Assembly (NCBI RefSeq): GCF_003947455.1
Contig: NZ_QHJH01000007.1
Coordinates: 46,585 to 110,584 of the forward strand
DNA length: 64,000 nucleotides
Direction of reading: 5' to 3'
Source of the DNA: Streptomyces sp. WAC 04229
Lineage (GTDB): Bacteria > Actinomycetota > Actinomycetes > Streptomycetales > Streptomycetaceae
Part shown: positions 57,873 through 64,000 of the stretch, piece after piece
Position numbering within the stretch: the first letter of the stretch is position 1
Layout: every line of letters starts with the position of its first letter
The notes under the pieces: model-generated
Told to the model about the DNA's origin: nothing
What the model saw: only the letters and a program-made list of their open reading frames with translations
The model's database searches: none
Translations under genes and position numbers: made by a program

Positions 57873-59390
57873 TCAGTCCGTCCCCGCCAGGACCTCCGCC
57901 GCCGCCACCCCCGACGCCGCGCTCGCGCCGTGCGTGAAGATCTGGGCATGTGCCACCGTGATCGTGCCCGGCAGGCCCATCTCCACCACGATCGCGTCGG
58001 GGCGGGCCGTGGTCAGGCCGGTCACCGCGCGGCTCATCCACGGGTGGCGGGCCGCGTCGCGGGCCACGACGACCAGGGGGCGTCCCGCGGCCGGTTCGAG
58101 GGCGCAGCTCGTCAACTCCACCGTTCCCTCGCGCAGTTCCTCGTCGTGCACCCGCACCGAGGTCGTGCCGGGCAGCCGCTCGCGCAGCGGGTCGGCGACG
58201 CCCCACGGCGTCTCCTTGCCGATCGCCATGTTCGTCACCGGTGCCAGCTCGACCACGTGCGGCGCGGTGGTCAGCGGCAGCGCCTCGCGCGCGGCCCCGG
58301 TGAGCCGGACGGCGCGGCGGGCGGCGAGGTGTCCGATCCCGTCGCCGGCCGTCTCCCCGGCGTCCCCGGCCGACGCCCGCAGCGCGGCGGACCAGCCGGC
58401 GAACTCCCGTACCCGGCCCGCCGCCTCGGCCAGCCGTTCCTCCGGCAGCTCACCGGCGGCGACCGCGGCGGTCAGCGCCTTGACCAGCAGCTCGGTCGTG
58501 GCCTCCTCGGCGCTCTCGCCGCCGACGCAGATCGCGTCCACCCCGGCGGCGACGGCCTTCACCGTGGCGCCGTCGATGCCGTACCGGCGGGTTACGGCGC
58601 CCATCTCGATGGCGTCGCTGACCACCAGCCCGTCGAAACGCAGTTCGCCGCGGAGCAGGTCCCGCAGGATGCGCCGGCTGAGCGTGGCCGGCAGGTCGGG
58701 GTCGTAGGCGGGGACGAGCAGGTGGCCGCTCATCACCGCGCGCACCCCGGCCGCGAGGGCCGCCCGGAACGGGGGCAGGGCCTGGGCCGCGATCTCGTCC
58801 CGCCCGGCACCGTAGGCCGGCAGGGCGTGGTGCGAGTCGACGGCGACGTCCCCGTGGCCGGGGAAGTGCTTGGCGCAGGCGGCGACGCCGGACGACTGGA
58901 GGCCCTGGACCCACGCGGCGGTGTGCCGGGAGACCACGTCGGGGTCCGAGCCGAAGGAGCGTACGCCGATGATGGGGTTGTCGGGGTTGGAGTTGACGTC
59001 CGCGCTCGGCGCGTAGTCGAGGCTCACCCCGGCGGTGCGCAGCTGCCGGCCCAGGTCGGCGGCGACGGCCACGGTCAGTTCCGTGTCGTCGACCGTGCCG
59101 AGCGCGAAGTTGCCCGGCCGGGACGATCCGGTGGCCGACTCGATCCGGGTGACGTCGCCGGCCTCCTCGTCGATGGCGACGATCAACTCCGGGTTCTCCG
59201 ACCGCAGTTGCGCGGTCAGCCGGGCCACCTGCTCGGTGGAGACGATGTTGCGGGAGAAGAGCACCACGGAGGCCAGGCCGTCGCCGATGTCGCGCAGGAC
59301 CCAGTCGGGCGCCTCGGTGCCGACGAATCCCGGCTGGAGGACGGAGAGGGCGAGCCGGCGCAGCTCGCCGTTGTGCTTGCTGGAGGCCAT
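57873..59390 (-). CDS. nagZ: Beta-N-acetylhexosaminidase NagZ (GH3)
   Basis: A 505-aa glycoside hydrolase family 3 enzyme that removes GlcNAc from wall fragments or chitooligosaccharides. The NagZ signature KHFPGHGDVAVDSHHALP contains the catalytic His and Asp, and VVSDAIEMGAV holds the nucleophile Asp. DEEAGDVTRIES is the conserved substrate loop. An extra C-terminal domain (about 350-505) is present. No signal peptide is seen, so it acts in the cytoplasm. The ATG at 59390 is chosen over an upstream frame that starts inside the dre-like site. That site in its promoter suggests GlcNAc-dependent control. Confidence 0.92.
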   Translation of the reverse strand: MASSKHNGELRRLALSVLQPGFVGTEAPDWVLRDIGDGLASVVLFSRNIVSTEQVARLTAQLRSENPELIVAIDEEAGDVTRIESATGSSRPGNFALGTVDDTELTVAVAADLGRQLRTAGVSLDYAPSADVNSNPDNPIIGVRSFGSDPDVVSRHTAAWVQGLQSSGVAACAKHFPGHGDVAVDSHHALPAYGAGRDEIAAQALPPFRAALAAGVRAVMSGHLLVPAYDPDLPATLSRRILRDLLRGELRFDGLVVSDAIEMGAVTRRYGIDGATVKAVAAGVDAICVGGESAEEATTELLVKALTAAVAAGELPEERLAEAAGRVREFAGWSAALRASAGDAGETAGDGIGHLAARRAVRLTGAAREALPLTTAPHVVELAPVTNMAIGKETPWGVADPLRERLPGTTSVRVHDEELREGTVELTSCALEPAAGRPLVVVARDAARHPWMSRAVTGLTTARPDAIVVEMGLPGTITVAHAQIFTHGASAASGVAAAEVLAGTD

Positions 59391-59414
59391 CGGGCGCGCC
59401 TTTCGGTGACGATT

Positions 59415-59430
59415 CTTGGTATAGACCAAG
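59415..59430 (-). promoter_or_regulatory. DasR (dre)-like site upstream of nagZ
   Basis: CTTGGTATAGACCAAG has perfect 6-bp arms around ATAG and matches 11 of the 12 core bases TGGTCTAGACCA of the dre consensus. It is 25 bases upstream of the nagZ start and overlaps TATACC, a candidate -10 on the minus strand. Confidence 0.72.
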
Positions 59431-59514
59431 AGGGTGCGCGTTCAGGTTAACCACGCCTGTCAAGAGGGGTGTCGCCGAACTCGGAAGTAACAACTCTCCT
59501 CGTCGGGGCGGGTG

Positions 59515-59544
59515 TTGACACCCTCCCTTGGTCTAGTCCATTGT
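59515..59544 (+). promoter_or_regulatory. Promoter of the dioxygenase operon with embedded dre-like site
   Basis: TTGACA (59515-59520) and CATTGT (59539-59544) are 18 bases apart. CTTGGTCTAGTCCATT (59527-59542), matching 11 of 12 dre core bases, fills the spacer and -10. This is the classic position for a repressor, so the downstream operon is a candidate DasR target. Confidence 0.65.
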
Positions 59545-59569
59545 GAGGCGCACGTTCGGCGAGGGACAC

Positions 59570-59656
59570 ATGGGACACCAGTCACCGCGCCGGGCACCTG
59601 CCGCGGCCGGGCTGCGAAGACCGCTCGCGACGCCTTCCGTACGACCACTTCCGTGA
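59570..59656 (+). CDS. Possible 28-codon leader ORF
   Basis: ATG at 59570 has GAGGGA three bases upstream and reads MGHQSPRRAPAAAGLRRPLA then TPSVRPLP before TGA. It lies in the 5' leader of the dioxygenase operon, about 25 bases after the predicted promoter. It could be a translated leader peptide. Arg and Pro are frequent, but high-GC noise gives similar ORFs. Confidence 0.25.
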   Translation: MGHQSPRRAPAAAGLRRPLATPSVRPLP

Positions 59657-59877
59657 CGACCACCCCGGACGAGACGACCATTCCGGACGAGAGCGCGGAC
59701 CGGGCGAGCCCCTGAACCGGGAGAGCCCCGTCCGTCCGAGCCGCCCTCGTCGCCCCGCTCCGCCCCCGGACGCGAGCGGGCCCCGCTGCCCCCACCGACC
59801 TGATGTGTGACGGCCCGACCTCCGTCGCACACACCGCCGTTGCCGCACGGTGCGACGGCGAGGATCTGGAGCACCAC

Positions 59878-60963
59878 ATGGCGACGCCCGATTCCTACCT
59901 CCACCGAGCCCCGTCGGACATCCCCTACTTCAGCGCGGACGCCGACACCTACCTGGCCCGCACCCAGCTGCGCGACCTGGACAAGACCCGCCCGCTGCGG
60001 GTGCTGTCCGAGGAGGACTTCGCGCACTGGCAGACGTACGGCTACGTCGTGGTCAAGGAGGCGATACCCGCCTCCTCCGCGCGCCGGCTGCTCGACTTCG
60101 CCTGGGAGTTCCAGGGCCTCGACCCGGACCGCCCCGACACCTGGTACCAGGACCGCGAGTACCGCTCCGACCTCGACCGGGAACTGCACATCTACGGCTT
60201 CGTCGAGGCGTACCAGCACCAGCTCATCTGGGACAGCCGGCAGACCCGGCGCGTGTACGACGCCTTCGTCGACGTGTGGGACTGCGAGGAGCTGTGGGTC
60301 ACCCTGGACCGGCTCAACCTCAACCCGCCCAACGTCGGCAACCGCGACCGCGCCCTCATCGACAAGCCCGAGCGCGGCTTCGACATCGACCTGCACTGGG
60401 ACGTCGACACCACGCTCGGCGTACTGCCCCAGCGCGTCCAGGGCATCATCGCCCTCAACGACACCAAGCCCGACCACGGCGGCTTCCAGTGCTGCCCCGA
60501 GCTGTTCCGCCGCTTCGACCGGTGGAAGGCGCTCCAGCCCGACGGCCGTGACCCGATCCGGCCCGCGATCGACCGCGAGGACATGCCCGTCGTACGGCCC
60601 GACCTGGAGGCCGGCGACCTGCTCATCTGGAACGGCCTGCTGGCCCACGGAGTGGCGCCCAACGTCTCCGGCGAGGGCGTGCGCGCCGTCCAGTACCTGT
60701 CGATGATGCCCGCCCTGGAGAGCCACCGGCGGCTGCGCGACTCCCGCGTCGACTCCTGGCGCAACCTCACCACGCCCGACTGGAACGGCACGCTCCTCGG
60801 CGACGCCCACCGCCACGAGTCCGAGCGCTACGGCCCGGCCGAACTGAACGAACTGGGCGCCAGGCTGCTGGGCCTGACGTCCTGGCACGAGGACGCCGGC
60901 ACCGGCACGGACGAGGCGACCGACGAGGCCACCGGGGACGCCGCATGCGCAGTATCTGCCTGA
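59878..60963 (+). CDS. Phytanoyl-CoA dioxygenase-family Fe(II)/2-oxoglutarate oxygenase
   Basis: A 361-aa PhyH-family oxygenase that should hydroxylate or otherwise oxidise a small molecule using 2-oxoglutarate and O2. The iron triad is visible as H173-W-D175 (DLHWDVDTTLG) and H257 (GLLAHGVAPN), with R269 (VRAVQYLSMMP) for 2-oxoglutarate. The ATG at 59878 follows GGAG by six bases. It is the first gene of a tightly packed operon and overlaps the next gene by 19 bases. The substrate is unknown; the neighbours suggest an amine or a glycosylated metabolite. Confidence 0.85.
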   Translation: MATPDSYLHRAPSDIPYFSADADTYLARTQLRDLDKTRPLRVLSEEDFAHWQTYGYVVVKEAIPASSARRLLDFAWEFQGLDPDRPDTWYQDREYRSDLDRELHIYGFVEAYQHQLIWDSRQTRRVYDAFVDVWDCEELWVTLDRLNLNPPNVGNRDRALIDKPERGFDIDLHWDVDTTLGVLPQRVQGIIALNDTKPDHGGFQCCPELFRRFDRWKALQPDGRDPIRPAIDREDMPVVRPDLEAGDLLIWNGLLAHGVAPNVSGEGVRAVQYLSMMPALESHRRLRDSRVDSWRNLTTPDWNGTLLGDAHRHESERYGPAELNELGARLLGLTSWHEDAGTGTDEATDEATGDAACAVSA

Positions 60964-62270
60964 CCCTGCCCACCAACCGGCACTGCCCGGACACCATCAC
61001 GGCACTCGGCGAGGAAGCGGCCCACGCGGCCGCCCACTTCGACGTCGAGGTCCACCTGCTGGTCCTCGACTCCTGCCCGCCCGAGGACCACGCCGCCCAC
61101 GCCGAGGCGCTGCGGCGGCTGCCCCCGCACCCCCGGATCACGGCGCACCACCTGGACGAGAGCGCCCAGCGCGACTTCCTGGAGCGGGTCACGGCACGCT
61201 CCGGCAGCGCCAAGCCCGAGCTGCTCCTCGACCTGATGCTGCCCGACGGCGTGTCCTACGGCGCCTGCACCAACCGCGCCTTCCTGATCGCGGCGGCGCT
61301 CGGCTGCGAGTCCGTGCACCGCCGGGACTCCGACAGCCGCTACCAGAGCGTGGACGGCCGCACCGTCTTCCCCGTCCACCACGAACTGCTCTCCCTCGGC
61401 AGGCCCGCCGCCGACGCCCTGCCCGGCGTCACCGAGTCCGACCTCGCCGACGGTCTGCTGGGACGGCGGGTCGCCATGGTGGGCAGCTCCTTCGTGGGCG
61501 AACTCTCCGTGGACATCGCGCGGATACGCGACGCCGACCCCGGCGTCTACCACGACGTGGTCTCCCTGTGGGCGCCCGAGGACTGGACCCCCGAGCAGAA
61601 ACGGGACCTGGTCGAGGAGTCCTTCGCCGGCGCCGGCACCGACCCCTTCACGGCGGACCACTCGCTGCTCACGGTGGTCGACCCGATGCGGGTCGACATG
61701 TGCAACATCGCCTTTCACGGGGAGACGGTCAGCGAACGCGTACCGCTGCCGCCCGCCCGCGACACCATCGGCAGCGACTACTTCCTCATCCACCTGGTGC
61801 ACGACGCCCGGCTGCCCGGCGTGCTGCACAACCGCAACATCGTCAACTACTACACCGGCGAACGACGGACCGGCCCCGGCTTCCTCGCCTACCAGACCCG
61901 CTTCGCCAAGTTCCTGCTGTCGATGCTCTACTTCCACTTCGTCTACGACCGCATGGCCGAGGCGGGCGACACCCTCCTGGACGAGCACGGCCGGGCCCGC
62001 CCCGCCGCGGTCGCCGCCCTGGCCCGCGAGAGCACCGGCCTGGCCACCGCGGAGAACGTCCGCAGGCTCGACGCCCTCGACAGCGCCTACCGGCGCCTCG
62101 GCGGCCCGTACGCCGACTTCGCCGACCTGCTGGCCGGCCGGCGCGAGCGGCTCCTCGACGAGGCGCGCGGCGACATGGCCGACTTCGCCCTGCTGACCGA
62201 GGCGTGGCAGGGGCTGGTCGCCGCCGCCAAGGCCACGCCCCCGGTCCGGCCGCCGGTGGCGCCGCGGTGA
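60945..62270 (+). CDS. DUF6271-like protein with GT-A-type motif
   Basis: A 441-aa protein not assigned to a known reaction. The N-terminus MRSICLTLPTNRHCPDTITA and FDVEVHLLVLDSCPP look like the first strands of a GT-A nucleotide-sugar fold. YGACTNRAFLIAAALGCESV followed by HRRDSDSRYQ resembles a DxD metal-binding motif. The C-terminal part is helical (QTRFAKFLLSMLYFHFVYDR). I associate it with the DUF6271 family by memory. It overlaps both neighbours, so it is translationally coupled within the operon and may glycosylate or bind the operon's product. Confidence 0.65.
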   Translation: MRSICLTLPTNRHCPDTITALGEEAAHAAAHFDVEVHLLVLDSCPPEDHAAHAEALRRLPPHPRITAHHLDESAQRDFLERVTARSGSAKPELLLDLMLPDGVSYGACTNRAFLIAAALGCESVHRRDSDSRYQSVDGRTVFPVHHELLSLGRPAADALPGVTESDLADGLLGRRVAMVGSSFVGELSVDIARIRDADPGVYHDVVSLWAPEDWTPEQKRDLVEESFAGAGTDPFTADHSLLTVVDPMRVDMCNIAFHGETVSERVPLPPARDTIGSDYFLIHLVHDARLPGVLHNRNIVNYYTGERRTGPGFLAYQTRFAKFLLSMLYFHFVYDRMAEAGDTLLDEHGRARPAAVAALARESTGLATAENVRRLDALDSAYRRLGGPYADFADLLAGRRERLLDEARGDMADFALLTEAWQGLVAAAKATPPVRPPVAPR

Positions 62271-63487
62271 GCGCGGTGACGGGCCCGGCGCCGGGCGCGG
62301 TCCTCGGCGAGCCCCTGGCCGCCGCCCTCGCCGCCGCCACCGAGGACCGCATCGTCTACGACCTGGCCGGCATCGAGCAGCGGTACGACACCCTGCGCCG
62401 GGAACTGCCCGGCGTCGAGGTGCGGTTCGCGATGAAGGCCTGCCCGGTCGACGAGGTCCTCACCACCCTGGCCCGACGCGGCGCCGGCGCCGACGCGGCC
62501 AGCCCCGGCGAGATCGGACAGGCGCTGCGCGCCGGAGTGCCGGCCGGGCGCGTGCACTACGGCAACACCGTCAAGTCCGACCGGAACATCGCCGGGGCGT
62601 ACCGGCTCGGCATCCGCACCTTCGCCACCGACAGCGTCCAGGACGTCGCCGCCCTCGCCCGCCACGCCCCCGGCGCCCGCGTCTTCTGCCGGGTGGCGAC
62701 CGGCGGGGCGGGCGCCGTGTGGGGTCTCAGCAACAAGTTCGGCTGCTCGCCCGGCGACGCCGTCCGCGTCATGGAACGGGCCCGGGACGCCGGTCTGGTC
62801 CCGGCCGGCCTGTCCGTGCACGTCGGCTCCCAGCAGATGACCGGCGAGGCGTGGCACGCCGCCGTCGAGGACCTCGGCGGGGTGCTGCGCGCGCTGGACC
62901 GGCGCGGCATCCGCGTCGACCACGTCAACCTCGGCGGCGGCCTGCCCGCGCTCGGCTACCGCGACCGGCGCGGCACCCCTCTCGACCCACCGCTGGACAA
63001 GATCTTCGCGGTGATCCGGGAGGGCACGGACGACCTCCGCCGGATCCACGGCGGACCGCTGGACTTCGTCATCGAACCCGGCCGGCACCTCGTCGCCGAC
63101 CACGGCGCGATCCGCGCCCACGTCGCCCGCCTCACCGAACGCCGGGACGCCGACGGCGAACGCCGGCACTGGCTCTACCTGAGCTGCGGCAAGTTCAACG
63201 GCCTGTACGAGATGGACGCCCTCCAGTACCGGCTGGTCTTCCCGACCCACCCCGGCGGGCCCACCGTCCCGGCCGTCGTCGCCGGACCCACCTGCGACAG
63301 CGACGACGCCTACTCCCACGAGGAGGCACTGGTGCCCGTACCGCGGGCACTGGCCTCGGGCGACCCGGTCTGGGTGCTGTCCTCGGGCGCCTACGCGACC
63401 AGCTACACGACCCTGGGCTTCAACGGCTTCGCCCCGCTCCCGTACGCCTGGGCGGAGCGCCCCGAGGGGACCGGCGCCGATGACTGA
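62267..63487 (+). CDS. PLP-dependent amino acid decarboxylase (ornithine-decarboxylase fold)
   Basis: A 406-aa fold-type III decarboxylase related to ornithine and diaminopimelate decarboxylases. It has the PLP lysine K57 (VRFAMKACPVDEVL), HVGSQQMTGEAW, the LGGGLP loop, VIEPGRHLVAD, GPTCDSDDAY with the active-site Cys, and AYATSYTTLGFNGF at the dimer interface. GPTCDS and the ending favour ornithine/lysine-type over diaminopimelate decarboxylase, but the exact substrate is open. It overlaps its upstream neighbour by four bases. It probably makes an amine for the adjacent GNAT and oxygenase. Confidence 0.87.
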   Translation: MSAVTGPAPGAVLGEPLAAALAAATEDRIVYDLAGIEQRYDTLRRELPGVEVRFAMKACPVDEVLTTLARRGAGADAASPGEIGQALRAGVPAGRVHYGNTVKSDRNIAGAYRLGIRTFATDSVQDVAALARHAPGARVFCRVATGGAGAVWGLSNKFGCSPGDAVRVMERARDAGLVPAGLSVHVGSQQMTGEAWHAAVEDLGGVLRALDRRGIRVDHVNLGGGLPALGYRDRRGTPLDPPLDKIFAVIREGTDDLRRIHGGPLDFVIEPGRHLVADHGAIRAHVARLTERRDADGERRHWLYLSCGKFNGLYEMDALQYRLVFPTHPGGPTVPAVVAGPTCDSDDAYSHEEALVPVPRALASGDPVWVLSSGAYATSYTTLGFNGFAPLPYAWAERPEGTGADD

Positions 63488-64000
63488 CACCGTGCGCGTC
63501 CGGGCCCTCGCCGACCGGGACTGGGACGCCGTCGTGGCGCTGGAGCGGGACGCCTACACCGGCCTCGGGCTGTCGGAGGGCCGGGCGGCGCTGGAGTCCC
63601 GCGCGGCCGCCTCGCCGGACACCTGCTTCGTCGTGGACGTCGGCGCCCGCACCGCCGGATACCTGCTGGCCCTCCCTTACCCGCCGCACCGCTACCCGGA
63701 CCTGACGCGGGCGGAGGAGGCCGCGACGGCGTTCCCGCCCGGCAACCTCCACCTGCACGACATCGTCGTGGCGCCCGGCCTGCGCCGCAGAGGGCTGGCG
63801 CGGCACCTGCTGCACCACCTGACCGGCACCGCCCGGACGCGCGGGGACGAGCGGATCTCGCTGGTCGCCGTGGGCGGCACCGAGCGGTTCTGGGCGGGGC
63901 GCGGCTTCGTGGCCGAGCCGGGGGTGGTGCCCGACGGCGCCTACGGCGGTGAAGCCGTCTACATGTCCAAGCCGGTCCCGGCCCATCCGTCCCTCTCCCC
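63480..64000 (+). CDS. GNAT N-acetyltransferase (3' end outside window)
   Basis: The first 173 codons of a GNAT-family acetyltransferase; the frame is still open at the right edge. MTDTVRVRALADRDWDAVVA is the usual start. LHDIVVAPGLRRRGLARHLL holds the acetyl-CoA pyrophosphate loop RRRGLA, and ERFWAGRGFVAEPGVV is the C-terminal GNAT strand. The ATG at 63480 overlaps the decarboxylase stop by eight bases. It may acylate the amine made by the decarboxylase. Confidence 0.85.
   Translation, partial: MTDTVRVRALADRDWDAVVALERDAYTGLGLSEGRAALESRAAASPDTCFVVDVGARTAGYLLALPYPPHRYPDLTRAEEAATAFPPGNLHLHDIVVAPGLRRRGLARHLLHHLTGTARTRGDERISLVAVGGTERFWAGRGFVAEPGVVPDGAYGGEAVYMSKPVPAHPSLS

Larger units (their letters stand above)
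59391..59877. other. nagZ / dioxygenase-operon divergent region
   Basis: A 487-base gap with two dre-like sites, a plus-strand promoter and a possible short leader ORF (59570-59656), all annotated separately. The stretch 59660-59870 shows nothing further that I can support. Confidence 0.6.

Overview
The window is high-GC actinobacterial DNA that reads as a Streptomyces chromosome. Evidence: GTG starts, GTGA/ATGA stop-start overlaps, twin-arginine lipoproteins, DUF397 and Scr1-type XRE proteins, and a gene order that I recall from Streptomyces coelicolor. The block metE-hbd-aceB-aceA resembles SCO0985-0982. The block from the HTH-MurA gene to hemE resembles SCO5998-6031, including ngcEFG, rok7B7, xylFGH and dxs. 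These locus equivalences come from memory, not from an alignment. An IS5-like element lies between the two blocks.

Layout. 1-3.3 kb: class Ib ribonucleotide reductase nrdI-nrdE-nrdF (minus strand) behind a cobalamin riboswitch and two NrdR-box-like sites. 3.3-10.4 kb: a small unknown gene, metE behind its own cobalamin riboswitch, then hbd, aceB and aceA (glyoxylate shunt). 10.8-12.2 kb: a RamB/ScfR-type regulator broken by a one-base frameshift. 12.4-13.8 kb: a complete IS with inverted repeats and a 3-bp target duplication. 13.8-18.7 kb: a MurA-like enzyme fused to an HTH domain, a DUF4236 protein, and aconitase with candidate regulator sites. 18.9-20.7 kb: DUF397 and XRE proteins and small membrane proteins. 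20.9-24.7 kb: a secreted GH92 alpha-mannosidase with a LacI-type palindrome in its promoter.

25.1-33.4 kb is a sugar-uptake region: the ngcEFG transporter (GlcNAc/chitobiose type), the ROK regulator rok7B7 and the xylFGH transporter. 33.6-37.7 kb: dxs, an APC permease and a NYN-domain protein. 37.7-48.8 kb looks like a cell-surface locus: two beta-propeller-like paralogues, an LCP ligase, a large GT2-TagF fusion, a deleted EEP-family remnant and two tandem alpha/beta-hydrolase-like proteins with Ig-like repeats. 48.9-57.8 kb: fatty-acid beta-oxidation (fadB-fadA), a RNase D-like exonuclease, an atypical response regulator, a DUF3000 protein, hemE and a GT25-like protein.

57.9-64 kb: a cytoplasmic GH3 NagZ diverges from a four-gene operon (Fe(II)/2-oxoglutarate dioxygenase, DUF6271-like protein with a GT-A-like motif, ornithine-decarboxylase-like PLP enzyme, GNAT) that runs off the right edge. 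Two DasR (dre)-like sites lie between them, one inside the apparent promoter of the operon. A third dre-like site overlaps the -10 of ngcEFG.

Two themes link the genes. B12-independent isozymes (NrdEF, MetE) both carry B12-sensing leaders. N-acetylglucosamine signalling through DasR-like sites may connect sugar uptake, wall recycling and a possibly undescribed small-molecule operon.
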